Assembly (NCBI RefSeq): GCF_001905665.1
Contig: NZ_LIVX01000001.1
Location: 62,001 to 126,000, forward strand
DNA length: 64,000 nt
From: Streptomyces sp. CB02261
GTDB lineage: Bacteria; Actinomycetota; Actinomycetes; Streptomycetales; Streptomycetaceae
Direction: 5' to 3'
Below the pieces are notes generated by a model that worked only from the letters and a program-made list of their open reading frames with translations, was not told the origin of the DNA and made no database searches. Shown here piece by piece: positions 8,408 to 16,903 of this stretch. The translations under genes and the position numbers were made by a program. The stretch's first letter is position 1; each line of letters opens with the position of its first letter.

Positions 8408-9403
8408 TCAGCCCCGGGAGCGGGCGCGCGAGCGGGTCAGCGCGAGGGCGCCGCCGCCGGCCACGACGAGGGCGATCGCTCCGGCCGCGATGTACGGGGT
8501 GGTGGAGCTGCCGCCGGTCTCGGCGAGGTTCTCGGTGGGCGTGGTGCCACCGTTGTTCGTCTTGATGCCGCCGGCGTCGCTCGGCTTGACCGAGGGCTGC
8601 TGCGTGGGCTGCTCGCTGGGCTTCTGGGTGGGCCGCTCCGTCGGCTTCCCGGTCGGCTTCTCCGTGGGCTTCTCGGTCGGGGCCGTGCCCTTGGGCGTCT
8701 CACAGGTCGCCTCGGCGAGCGTCACGGTGCCGTTGACCGCGGCGACGCCGAGCTTCAGCGGGTCGACCTCCACCGTGAGTTCGAGGGCCGTCGCCGCGGC
8801 GGTGCGGGAGGTCGTGGAGGTACGGGAGAGGTCCAGGGTGACCTGACCGATCTCGGGCACGGTGACCTGGGTCCGGCCGCCCGTGGACAGGGTGGTCTTC
8901 TTGCCGAAGACCGTCACATGCCCGAGGACGTTGGACTCGGCGACCGGCCGCTCGCCCACCTCGCAGAGCGCCTTGGACGTGACCTTCTCGACCTCGATGA
9001 GGGAGAGCAGCGGGATGCCGGGGACGTGCACCTGCGCCTTGACGATGTTGACGTACCCCTCGGCCTTCTTCTCGTCGACGGTGGCCTTCGAGGTGGCCAC
9101 GTCCGCGGCGAGGATGTCGATCGGTTCGCCGCCCTCGGCCCCCTGCACCTTCACGGTGAGCGCGGTCTCGGTCTCCGTCTCCGGCGCCTTGACCTCGTTG
9201 AGGGAGGTACGCAGGGGCACATGGACCGCCTTGCCGAGGAGGGAGACATCGAGGCCGGTCCGCAGGACGACGGCGGTGGCACGCCCTTCGTCGCCCGTGG
9301 CGTGCGCCGCCGGAGCCGCCAGGAGCGCGGGGCCGACGGTCAGGGCGGCGACGGTCGCGGCGGCGGTACGGCGTACGGGCATGCGGAAGGTGTTGCTGTT
9401 CAA
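8408..9403 (-). CDS. SCO1860-family LAETG-anchored surface protein
   Basis: 331-residue exported protein predicted to be linked to the cell wall by a class E sortase. It has an N-terminal signal peptide ending near APAAHA, a globular region of about 200 residues with two cysteines (LCEVGERP and TCETPKG), and a Thr/Pro/Lys-rich wall-spanning repeat (PTEKPTEKPTGKPTERPT). The anchor motif LAETGG, a hydrophobic helix and a basic tail follow. The TTG at 9403 is preferred because GGGGG precedes it; an ATG at 9382 is an alternative that shortens the signal peptide by seven residues. The function of the family is not known. Confidence 0.85.
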   Translation of the reverse strand: MNSNTFRMPVRRTAAATVAALTVGPALLAAPAAHATGDEGRATAVVLRTGLDVSLLGKAVHVPLRTSLNEVKAPETETETALTVKVQGAEGGEPIDILAADVATSKATVDEKKAEGYVNIVKAQVHVPGIPLLSLIEVEKVTSKALCEVGERPVAESNVLGHVTVFGKKTTLSTGGRTQVTVPEIGQVTLDLSRTSTTSRTAAATALELTVEVDPLKLGVAAVNGTVTLAEATCETPKGTAPTEKPTEKPTGKPTERPTQKPSEQPTQQPSVKPSDAGGIKTNNGGTTPTENLAETGGSSTTPYIAAGAIALVVAGGGALALTRSRARSRG

Positions 9404-9701
9404 GGTGGTGGAACCCCCACAAGAGACATGGCGTCGCCGGCCGCTCACCACGGGGACGGTGGGTCGGCGCGGCCTCGGCGACTTGAGACACCGGAATCCT
9501 TACGCACGGAGAGTGAACCGGCAGTCGCCTGGCGTGAGTTCACTCCAAAGGGGGGTTTCCGTGTTCGTTTTCGATTTTTTTCGACACAACCGTTCACGCG
9601 CGCCCCGCGTCTCTCGCACGAGCGGGCGGGAGCGGGGGCGCGCGGGAAGGGTGAGAACGATCCGCGCTCGGCCGAGGTAACGGATCGTCAACGCGGTGCG
9701 C
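9404..9701. promoter_or_regulatory. Intergenic region with a spaced inverted repeat
   Basis: This 298-bp gap lies upstream of the LAETG gene and downstream of the siderophore-interacting gene. It includes an 8-bp inverted repeat, GAGTGAAC at 9511-9518 and GTTCACTC at 9538-9545, with arm starts 27 bases apart. A short T-rich run lies at about 9570-9590. The repeat could be a regulator site for the LAETG gene, about 110 bases upstream of its start. No coding frame is convincing. Confidence 0.4.
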
Positions 9702-10433
9702 TCAGTCGGCGCGCCAGTACCCGAGCGCGTGGACGCGCTCCTTGGGCAGGGCGAGCTCCTTGCGCGCGTACGTGGCGAGGGTGCGGGTGGTCGCGGTGTC
9801 GCAGGCGATCCAGACGTACGAGGCGGGGTCGGCGAGCGCCGGCAACTCGGCCTTCACCCGGGCGACGAGGTCGGCGCCGCCGTCCCGGCGCGGCACCCGG
9901 CGCAGTTCGTGCCGTGCGGGGTCGAGCCGGAACGGCAGGTCCTCGTCCGAGGCGTTCTGGGTCTCGAACCAGATGGTGGCCGGGACGTCCGGCAGCGCGT
10001 CGAGCAGGGAGTTGACCGCGGGCAGGGAGGCCGGGTCGCCGACCACGAGCAGCCGCGCGGGGGCCGGGTCGGGGGCCTCGAAGCCGGTGCCCTGGAGGGT
10101 CGCGTCCACCGTGTCGCCGGGGGCGCAGCGGCGGGCCCAGTGGCTGGCGACGCCGTCGTGCAGGGCGAACTCCAGGCTGAACGTACCGGCCTCCACGTCG
10201 GGGTCGACCAGCGTGTAGGCGCGCTGGTGCGGCTTGCCCGCGTTGTCGAACCAGATCCGTACCCACATCGTCGGGTGGACCCCGGCGGCGGCGAGCAGCC
10301 CGCCGTCCGTGAAGTGCACCCGGCGGTAGTCCTCCGTGACCTGCTCGGCGCCCGTCACGGTGAACGTGAAGTCCTTGCCGCGCATCAGCTTGAGAACGGC
10401 ACCCTGCCAACCGTGACCCACCGCGATCCCCAC
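9702..10433 (-). CDS. Siderophore-interacting protein (FAD-binding ferric-siderophore reductase family)
   Basis: 243-residue cytoplasmic flavoprotein family (ViuB/SIP) that releases iron from imported ferric siderophores by reduction. The N-terminal FAD-binding barrel includes RAYTLVD, the usual RxYT flavin motif, and the C-terminal half has LLVVGDPASLPAVNSLL and the cap WIACDTATTRTLATYARKEL. The GTG at 10433 is chosen because AGGAG stands seven bases upstream; a second GTG at 10421 is possible. An iron box lies 22 bases before the start, so repression by a DmdR/IdeR-type regulator under iron sufficiency is expected. Confidence 0.93.
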   Translation of the reverse strand: MGIAVGHGWQGAVLKLMRGKDFTFTVTGAEQVTEDYRRVHFTDGGLLAAAGVHPTMWVRIWFDNAGKPHQRAYTLVDPDVEAGTFSLEFALHDGVASHWARRCAPGDTVDATLQGTGFEAPDPAPARLLVVGDPASLPAVNSLLDALPDVPATIWFETQNASDEDLPFRLDPARHELRRVPRRDGGADLVARVKAELPALADPASYVWIACDTATTRTLATYARKELALPKERVHALGYWRAD

Positions 10434-10455
10434 CCCTGAACTCCTGTAGATTAAT

Positions 10456-10474
10456 TTAGGTCAGCCTAACCTAA
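10456..10474. promoter_or_regulatory. Iron box (DmdR/IdeR-type operator)
   Basis: On the minus strand the site reads TTAGGTTAGGCTGACCTAA, differing at one base from the consensus TTAGGTTAGGCTCACCTAA as I recall it. It sits between two divergent genes, 22 bases from the siderophore-interacting protein start and 16 bases from the acylase start. It could therefore control both directions. Confidence 0.92.
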
Positions 10475-10490
10475 GAAACTCTCAACGGAC

Positions 10491-12653
10491 ATGGACGGGA
10501 TCGGGGTCTCCGTGAGCATCGAGGTCTACCGGGACGCCTGGGGCGTCCCCCATCTGCGCGCCGCGGACCCGGACGAACTCGCCTTCGCCCAAGGCCGGGT
10601 CACCGCCCGCGACCGGGCCTGGCAGCTGGAGGTCGAACGGCACCGGGCCCAGGGCACCACGGCCGCCTTCCTCGGCGCCGCCGAACTCGGCTGGGACACC
10701 TTCGCCCGCCGCTCCCGGCTCGCCGACACCGCCCGCCGCTGCTTCGAGCGGCTGGAACGCGACGACGCACCGACCGCCGCGTGGGTACGCGCGTACGTGG
10801 CCGGGGTCAACGACGCTCTGGCGGAAGGCGCGCGACGCGCACCCGAGTTCGACGAGACCGGCCTCGCGCCCGGACGGTGGGAACCGTGGACCCCGCTCGC
10901 GGTCTGGCTCTCGACCCACATCCTGTTCGCCGGCTTCCCCACCAAACTGTGGCGCGAGGAGGTCGCCGGCCGGCTCGGCGAGGAGTGGACGGAGCTCTTC
11001 GCGACCGACGGACCCGGTACCGCCGGCTCCAACGGCTGGATGGTCGCGGGCGAGCGCACCACGAGCGGGGCGGCCCTGATCGCCGGCGACCCGCACCGGT
11101 TCATCGAGGCGCCCGGCGTCTACCAGCAGATCCGGCTCGCCTGCGACGCGTACGACGTCGTCGGCATCGCCGTCCCCGGCATCCCGGGCCTCGCCCACTT
11201 CGGCCACGCCGGTCCGGTGGCGTGGGCGATCACCAACGCCATGGCGGACTACCAGGACCTCTACCGCGAGCGGCTGCGGCGCCTCCCGGACGGAGGGGTG
11301 GAGGCGTACGGCCCCGAGGGATGGCGCCCGGCGGCGGCGCACACCGAGACGATCGAGGTGGCGGGCGGGGAGCCGGTCGTCGTCGAGGTGGTCGAGACGG
11401 AACGGGGCCCGGTGATCATCGGGCTCGACGACGGCGCCGGGGACGGCTCCTCCGCGTGGGAGGCCGTCAGCCTCCGGTACCCGCCCCGCGTCACCGGTGA
11501 GCTCGGCTTCGGCGGGCTGCCCGCGCTGTTGCGCGCCCGGACCGTCGCCGACGTCGACGCCGCCCTCGACGGCTGGGTCGAGCCGGTGAACGTCGTCCTG
11601 GCCGCCGACACCCGGGGCGGGCTGCTGCACCGGGTCGCGGGCCACGTCCCCGTACGGGCCCGGGCCAACTCCCTGCGGATCGTGCCCGCCTGGGACCCGG
11701 CGCACGCCTGGGAGGCCGCTCCGGCGCCGCTGCCCCGGGCCGAGGTGCGGGGCCACGCCGTGATGGCCAACGCCCGGGGCCTGGCCGCGCCCCTGGGCGT
11801 CGAGTTCGCCCCGCCGCACCGGGCGGCCCGTATCGACGCGCTGCTCGGCGCCTCGGCCGACTGGACCCCGGAGACCACGACCGCCGTCCACCGGGACACC
11901 GACAACGCCTCCGCCGCCCGCCTCCTCGCCGCCGTGGCGCGGGCGGGCGGGGCGGAGGCGGACGACGCGGGAGCGGACGACGCCGCGACGGGCGGCACCG
12001 GCGCGGGCGCCCGGCTCTCCCCCGGCGCTGCCGCCGTGCGGGACCGGCTGCTCGCCTGGGACCGGCGGATGGACGCGGACAGCACCGACGCCGGTCTGTA
12101 CGCCGCCGTGCGCGGCGCCGTGGTGCGCCGACTCGCCGCCCACGAGGCCTTCGCGGCGCTGCGCGAACCCGCCCCGTACCCCGAGGTGTTCCGGCCCTGG
12201 CTCGCCCTCGGGCCGCGCGTCGCGTACGCCCTGGAGACCCTGCTCGTGGCCGGGCCCGTGCCCGCCGGGGACGTCGACCGGATCGTCCGGGAGGCGCTCG
12301 ACGAGGTCGGCGCCGGCGAACCGCCCGCCGCCTGGGGTGTGACGCACCGCCTCGCGCCCTGGCAGGCGCTGCCCGACCCCGACGACGCCCAGTGGCCGGG
12401 GCTCGGCGGCGACCACGACTGCGTCCTCTCCTCGTCCAGCGTGCCCGGGTGGACCGACCGCAGCGCCCGCGCCTCCGCCGCGCGGTACGTCTGGGACCTC
12501 GCCGACCGCGAGCGCAGTGGCTGGATCGTGCCGTTCGGCGCGTCCGGCGTCCCCGGCGACCCGCACCACCGCGACCAACTCCCCCTGTGGCTGCGGGGCG
12601 ACCTCGCCCCCGTCACCACCGACTGGCAGTACCTCACCAAGGAGCAGGGATGA
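10491..12653 (+). CDS. Penicillin acylase family N-terminal nucleophile amidohydrolase
   Basis: 720-residue member of the S45 family, which cleaves acyl-amide bonds after autoproteolytic splitting into alpha and beta chains. The beta-chain nucleophile is Ser180 in TAGSNGWMV. Other family features are an N-terminal strand YRDAWGVPHL, LIAGDPHR after the nucleophile, and a late conserved stretch. No signal peptide is visible, unlike the classical periplasmic or secreted acylases, so cytoplasmic action is likely. The iron box lies just upstream and the stop is coupled to the next gene. The natural substrate is unknown; an acylated siderophore or its precursor is an inference from context. Confidence 0.9.
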   Translation: MDGIGVSVSIEVYRDAWGVPHLRAADPDELAFAQGRVTARDRAWQLEVERHRAQGTTAAFLGAAELGWDTFARRSRLADTARRCFERLERDDAPTAAWVRAYVAGVNDALAEGARRAPEFDETGLAPGRWEPWTPLAVWLSTHILFAGFPTKLWREEVAGRLGEEWTELFATDGPGTAGSNGWMVAGERTTSGAALIAGDPHRFIEAPGVYQQIRLACDAYDVVGIAVPGIPGLAHFGHAGPVAWAITNAMADYQDLYRERLRRLPDGGVEAYGPEGWRPAAAHTETIEVAGGEPVVVEVVETERGPVIIGLDDGAGDGSSAWEAVSLRYPPRVTGELGFGGLPALLRARTVADVDAALDGWVEPVNVVLAADTRGGLLHRVAGHVPVRARANSLRIVPAWDPAHAWEAAPAPLPRAEVRGHAVMANARGLAAPLGVEFAPPHRAARIDALLGASADWTPETTTAVHRDTDNASAARLLAAVARAGGAEADDAGADDAATGGTGAGARLSPGAAAVRDRLLAWDRRMDADSTDAGLYAAVRGAVVRRLAAHEAFAALREPAPYPEVFRPWLALGPRVAYALETLLVAGPVPAGDVDRIVREALDEVGAGEPPAAWGVTHRLAPWQALPDPDDAQWPGLGGDHDCVLSSSSVPGWTDRSARASAARYVWDLADRERSGWIVPFGASGVPGDPHHRDQLPLWLRGDLAPVTTDWQYLTKEQG

Positions 12654-13213
12654 CCACCCCCGTATACGTCCACCGCGTCGAGGGCTTCGGCACCGTCACG
12701 GTCCGGCCCGTCGAGCCCGAGGGCGACGCCCCGCTCCTGCACGGCTGGGTCAACGAGGAGCGGGCCGCCTTCTGGGGCATGGTCGGCACCACCGTCGAGC
12801 AGGTCCGGGACATCTACGCCCACCTCGACTCGCTCACCACCCACCACGGCTTCCTCGTCAGCCTGGACGACGAGCCGGTCGCGCTCCTCCAGACCTACGA
12901 ACCCGCCGCCGACCGCGTGAGCGAGTGCTACGAGGCGCTGCCGGGGGACATCGGCGTGCACCTGCTGGTCGCCCCAGGCACCGCCCCGCAGCCCGGCTGG
13001 ACGGGCCGCCTGCTCACCGCGCTCGTCGCCTTCGCGCTGCGGGACCACGACCGGGTCGTGGTGGACCCGGACGCGGCCAACGAGAAGGCGATCACCCGCA
13101 TGGTGCGGGCCGGGTTCGAGCTGGGCCCCGAGGTCGTCCTGCCCGAGGTGGACCTGCCGGAGGTCTTCATCCCGGAGAAGAAGGCGCGGCTCGCGTTCCT
13201 GACCCGGCGCTGA
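12650..13213 (+). CDS. Siderophore-type GNAT acetyltransferase (IucB/AlcB-like)
   Basis: 187-residue acetyltransferase resembling the AlcB/IucB conserved domain, which acylates hydroxylated lysine or similar amines in siderophore synthesis. Features include HGWVNEERAAFWGM near the N-terminus, the acetyl-CoA region IGVHLLVAP, VVVDPDAANEKAI, and a closing GFELGPEVVLPEV. The ATG overlaps the acylase stop as ATGA with GGAGCAGG upstream, so the two proteins are made together. With the iron box this suggests a small iron-regulated acylation/deacylation unit. No siderophore synthetase gene is visible nearby. Confidence 0.85.
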   Translation: MTTPVYVHRVEGFGTVTVRPVEPEGDAPLLHGWVNEERAAFWGMVGTTVEQVRDIYAHLDSLTTHHGFLVSLDDEPVALLQTYEPAADRVSECYEALPGDIGVHLLVAPGTAPQPGWTGRLLTALVAFALRDHDRVVVDPDAANEKAITRMVRAGFELGPEVVLPEVDLPEVFIPEKKARLAFLTRR

Positions 13214-13223
13214 CCCGCTCCCG

Positions 13224-14309
13224 TCAGCCCACCACCCGGCCGTCGACGACGACCCGGCGCGGCGCCGCGAGGACGCGGACGTCCGCGCGCGGGTCCTCGC
13301 CGTAGACCACCAGGTCGGCCGGGGCGCCCTCCTCCAGGGAGGGGCGGCCGAGCCAGGCCCTGGCCCCCCAGGCGGTGGCGGCGAGCGCGTCGATCGGCGG
13401 GATGCCCGCCCGGGTCAGCTCCTCGACCTCCTCGGCGACGAGCCCGTGGGCGAGGGAGCCGCCCGCGTCGGTGCCCACGAAGACCGGGACGCCCGCGTCG
13501 AAGGCGGCGCGCACGGTGTCGTACCGGCGCTCGTGCAGCCGGCGCATATGGGCCGACCAGCGGGGGAACTTCTCCTGGCCGCCGTCGGCGAGGTGCGGGA
13601 AGGTCGCGATGTTGACCAGGGTCGGCACGATCGCGACGCCCCGCTCGGCGAAGAGCGGGATCGTGTCCTCGGTGAGCCCGGTGGCGTGCTCGACGCAGTC
13701 GATCCCGGCCTCGACGAGGTCGCGGAGCGAGTCCTCAGCGAAGCAGTGCGCGGTGACGCGGGCGCCGAGCCGGTGCGCCTCCGCGATGGCGGCCTCGACC
13801 TCGGCGCGCGGCCAGCAGGCGGTGAGGTCGCCCACCTCGCGGTCGATCCAGTCGCCGACGAGCTTGACCCAGCCGTCCCCGCGCCGGGCCTCGCGGCCGA
13901 CGTAGGCCACGAGGTCGGCGGGCTCGATCTCATGGGCGTAGTTACGGATGTAGCGGCGGGTGCGGGCGATGTGCCGACCCGCACGGATGATCTTCGGCAG
14001 GTCCTCGCGCTCGTCGATCCAGCGGGTGTCGGAGGGCGAGCCCGCGTCCCGGATGAGCAGGGTGCCCGCGTCCCGGTCGGCGAGGGCCTGCTTCTCGCTG
14101 GTGGCCTCGTCGACGGGGCCGTGCCGGTCGAGGCCGACGTGGCAGTGGGCGTCGACGAGTCCGGGCAGCACCCAGCCCTCGACGGTGACCGTCTCGGCGG
14201 CGGGCCGGTCGAAGGTGATCCGCCCGTCGACGCACCACAGTTCGTCCCGTACGTCCTCGGGGCCGACGAGCACCCGTCCCTTCACGTGCAGCACCGCGTG
14301 ATCGCTCAT
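13224..14309 (-). CDS. Amidohydrolase family metal-dependent hydrolase
   Basis: 361-residue TIM-barrel hydrolase of the imidazolonepropionase/prolidase-like amidohydrolases. It has the N-terminal beta-sandwich, the metal-binding HxH in GLVDAHCHVG, a likely bridging lysine in DGWVKLVGDW, histidines in VTAHCFAE and CVEHATGL, and the catalytic Asp in FVGTDAGGSLAHG. The C-terminal ADLVVYGEDP segment closes the sandwich. The ATG start at 14309 fits the family; the frame is open farther upstream without support. It converges on the acetyltransferase gene with ten bases between stops. The substrate cannot be told. Confidence 0.88.
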   Translation of the reverse strand: MSDHAVLHVKGRVLVGPEDVRDELWCVDGRITFDRPAAETVTVEGWVLPGLVDAHCHVGLDRHGPVDEATSEKQALADRDAGTLLIRDAGSPSDTRWIDEREDLPKIIRAGRHIARTRRYIRNYAHEIEPADLVAYVGREARRGDGWVKLVGDWIDREVGDLTACWPRAEVEAAIAEAHRLGARVTAHCFAEDSLRDLVEAGIDCVEHATGLTEDTIPLFAERGVAIVPTLVNIATFPHLADGGQEKFPRWSAHMRRLHERRYDTVRAAFDAGVPVFVGTDAGGSLAHGLVAEEVEELTRAGIPPIDALAATAWGARAWLGRPSLEEGAPADLVVYGEDPRADVRVLAAPRRVVVDGRVVG

Positions 14310-14443
14310 GCCTGCACTGTACGAGGGGCGGATGCCCGGCGGGGAGCCCGGGCCGGAGGCTTCCTGGCGGCTGCGGCCGGGGGTGCCTCGGTACCCTGAG
14401 CGGGAGCCCACCCGCACCGCACCGAGTCGAAGAAGGCACCACC

Positions 14444-15550
14444 GTGACCGTGACACATCCGCTCCTGGACCTGGCCCCGCTGACCGCCGCGCACTTCGCG
14501 TCGATCGAGCGGCGGGTGGCCGCGCTGCTCTCCACGGAGCAGGACGTGGTGATCACCCAGGGCGAGGCGCTGCTGCCCCTGGAGGGGTGCATCCGCAGCG
14601 GGGCGCGGGCCGGTTCGACCGCCCTGAACGTCGTCACCGGTCCGTACGGGCAGACCTTCGGCAACTGGCTGCGGGACTGCGGCGCGACCGTCGTCGACCT
14701 GGAGGTGCCGTTCCACACGGCCGTGACGGCGGAGCAGGTGGAGCGGGCGCTCGCCGAGCACCCGGAGATCGACTTCGTGTCCCTGGTGCACGCGGAGGCG
14801 GCGACCGGCAACACCAACCCGGTGGCGGAGATCGGTGAGGTCGTACGGGCGCACGGCGCGCTGTTCTACCTGGACGCGGTGGCGTCGATCGGCGCCGAGC
14901 CCGTGCTGCCGGACGCGTGGGGCGTGGACATGTGCATCATCGGCGCGCAGAAGGCGATGGGCGGGCCCGCGGGTGTGTCGGCGGTGTCGGTGAGCGCGCG
15001 GGCCTGGGAGCGGTTCGCCGCCAACCCGGCGGCGCCGCGCCGCTCGTACCTGTCCCTCCTCGACTGGAAGGAGCGGTGGATCGACGGTGGCCGGAAGGCG
15101 TTGCTCCACGCTCCCGCGCAGCTGGAGATGCTGGCCCTGGAGGCGTGTGTGGAGCGGATCGAGGCGGAGGGCCTGGACGCCCTGATGGCGCGGCACGCCT
15201 CGGCGGCGGCGGCCACCCGGGCGGGCGCGCTGGCGCTCGGCGGCGGTCTCGCACCGTATGTGTACGAGGCGAAGGACGCGGCTCCGGTCGCGACCACGCT
15301 GCGGACGCCGGCCGGCGTGGACGCCTCCGAGCTCGTGGCGAAGGCGCTGGCCGCCGATCCGTCGCTGCCGCTGATCGCGGGCGGCGGGGCGCTCGCCGGG
15401 GAGATGATCCGGGTCAACCACTACGGGGTGGACGCGACGCCGGGCGCCGTGCAGTCCTCGCTGGCCGCCCTGGGCGCGGCGCTCGGCGAGACGGGCCGCG
15501 CGGTGGACCTGGAGGGCGCGCGCAGGGCGGTCACGGAGGCGTGGGCCTGA
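14444..15550 (+). CDS. PLP-dependent aminotransferase, class V (alanine-glyoxylate type)
   Basis: 368-residue fold-type I PLP enzyme. The phosphate-binding N-terminal region (VITQGEALLPLEG), the cofactor Asp in FYLDAVASIG and the Schiff-base Lys in IIGAQKAMGGPAGV are typical of the alanine/serine-glyoxylate aminotransferase group. The GTG start (MTVTHPLL) is preceded by AGAAGG. It is divergent from the amidohydrolase with 134 bases between starts. Substrate unknown; the two divergent genes may share a catabolic role. Confidence 0.85.
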   Translation: MTVTHPLLDLAPLTAAHFASIERRVAALLSTEQDVVITQGEALLPLEGCIRSGARAGSTALNVVTGPYGQTFGNWLRDCGATVVDLEVPFHTAVTAEQVERALAEHPEIDFVSLVHAEAATGNTNPVAEIGEVVRAHGALFYLDAVASIGAEPVLPDAWGVDMCIIGAQKAMGGPAGVSAVSVSARAWERFAANPAAPRRSYLSLLDWKERWIDGGRKALLHAPAQLEMLALEACVERIEAEGLDALMARHASAAAATRAGALALGGGLAPYVYEAKDAAPVATTLRTPAGVDASELVAKALAADPSLPLIAGGGALAGEMIRVNHYGVDATPGAVQSSLAALGAALGETGRAVDLEGARRAVTEAWA

Positions 15551-15573
15551 CCTGCGGTACGGAAAGGGGCGGG

Positions 15574-15650
15574 GGTCCGGCGTTCGGAGCCCCGCCTGTT
15601 CGCCGCGCGGAGGTCCGGCGTTCGGAGCCCTGCGCCCCTTCGCCGCGCGG
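15574..15650 (+). repeat. Direct repeat of about 38 bp in an intergenic gap
   Basis: Two adjacent copies, at about 15574-15610 and 15612-15650, share GGTCCGGCGTTCGGAGCC and TTCGCCGCGCGG. A third, shorter GGGGTCCGGG follows. They lie between two convergent PLP-enzyme genes, in a 191-bp gap that holds nothing else I can recognise. Confidence 0.75.
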
Positions 15651-15741
15651 GGGTCCGGGTCCGAGCTCCCGCCCCTCCGTGCGGTCCGGCCCCCGATGCC
15701 GCCCGTGCGGGCCTGGTGAGCGGGGCCGCGTCGGGGCGTGG

Positions 15742-16800
15742 TCAGCCCGCCAGGACGTCCAGGGCCCGGTCCACGTCCGCCGCCGTGTTGTACAGGTGGA
15801 AGGACGCGCGCAGGTTGCCCGCGCGGGCGGAGAGCAGGACGCCTGCCTCGCGCAGGGCCTCCGCGCGGTGGCCGAGGCCGGGGACGGCGACGACCGTCGA
15901 GTCGTCCATGACGGGCTCGTGGCCCAGGGCGAGGAGTCCGGAGCGGAAGCGGGCCGCGAGCCCCTTGTCGTGGGCCTCGATCCGCTCGATGCCGATCTCC
16001 TCCAGGAGCGCGAGCGAGCGGGCGGCCCCGTGGTACGAGAGGAAGGCCGTGGGCTCGTCGAAGCGGCGTGCGGTGCGGGCCAGTTCGCGGACCGGGCCGT
16101 AGCTGTTCACCCACAGCTCCTCGCCCGCGACCCAGTTGGCGTGGATCGCGAGGAGCGAGTCCTGCGCCTCCTCGGTGACGGTGAGGAAGGACGCCCCGCG
16201 CGGGCAGAGCAGGTACTTGTAGCCGCCGGCGACCGTGTAGTCCCACTCCCCCGCGCGCAGCGGCAGCCACCCCGCCGACTGGGTGGCGTCGAGGAGCGTA
16301 CGGGCGCCGTGCGCGGCGGCCGCGGCCCGGACCGCCGCGAAGTCGGCCGTCCTGCCGTCCGCGGACTGGACGGCGGAGAACGCGATCAGCGCGGTCTCGG
16401 GGCGGACCGACTCGGCGAGCCGCTCCAGTGGCACGAAGCGGGTCTTGAGGTCGCCGCGGATCGTGAAGGGCGTGATGACGGAGGAGAAGTCGCCCTCGGG
16501 GAAGAGGATCTCGGCTCCGGCGGGCATCGACTGGGCGATCAGGCCGCAGTGGACGGCGACCGAGCTGCCGACGGCGACGCGCTCGTGGGAGACCCCGGCC
16601 AGGCGGCCGAAGGCGGCGCGGGCCTCGTCGACGAGGTCGAAGCTTCCGGCGCCGTCGGGGCGGCCGTCGGCGGTCTGCTGCGCGAGGAGCGTCACGGCCT
16701 CGACGGTCCGGCGGGGCAGCAGCCCGCAGGCCGAGGTGTTCAGATAGGTCTGCTTGGGCGCGAACTCGGCGCCGCCGAGCGGCTGGTCCAGGGAATCCAT
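15742..16800 (-). CDS. PLP-dependent aminotransferase class V (cysteine desulfurase/IPN epimerase-like)
   Basis: 352-residue class V family protein. It begins with the typical YLNTSACGLLP strand and continues with the cofactor Asp region TLLDATQSAGWLPL and the Schiff-base Lys in VAGGYKYLLCPRG. The C-terminus RASFHLYNTAADVDRAL is shared with isopenicillin N epimerase-like and EgtE-like enzymes. It lacks the catalytic Cys loop of cysteine desulfurases, so sulfur mobilisation is unlikely. Its leader contains the hairpin at 16816-16855. The function within the family cannot be assigned. Confidence 0.85.
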   Translation of the reverse strand: MDSLDQPLGGAEFAPKQTYLNTSACGLLPRRTVEAVTLLAQQTADGRPDGAGSFDLVDEARAAFGRLAGVSHERVAVGSSVAVHCGLIAQSMPAGAEILFPEGDFSSVITPFTIRGDLKTRFVPLERLAESVRPETALIAFSAVQSADGRTADFAAVRAAAAAHGARTLLDATQSAGWLPLRAGEWDYTVAGGYKYLLCPRGASFLTVTEEAQDSLLAIHANWVAGEELWVNSYGPVRELARTARRFDEPTAFLSYHGAARSLALLEEIGIERIEAHDKGLAARFRSGLLALGHEPVMDDSTVVAVPGLGHRAEALREAGVLLSARAGNLRASFHLYNTAADVDRALDVLAG

Positions 16801-16815
16801 GTCCTCACCCTGGAT

Positions 16816-16855
16816 TCCCCACGATCGCCCGTCAATGGCGATTCGCCCGTGGGGA
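16816..16855 (-). terminator. Two-tier hairpin after the DsbA-like gene
   Basis: An outer 8-bp stem (TCCCCACG with CGTGGGGA) and an inner 6-bp stem (ATCGCC with GGCGAT) are separated by a five-base bulge on one side. It lies about 50-90 bases beyond the stop of the DsbA-like gene on the minus strand and just before the next start. It can act as a terminator or as a leader hairpin. Confidence 0.6.
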
Positions 16856-16903
16856 GACCCAAGGTGCGCTTATCTCCGCAGGTCAGAGGGGCAGGCAGGA
16901 CGG

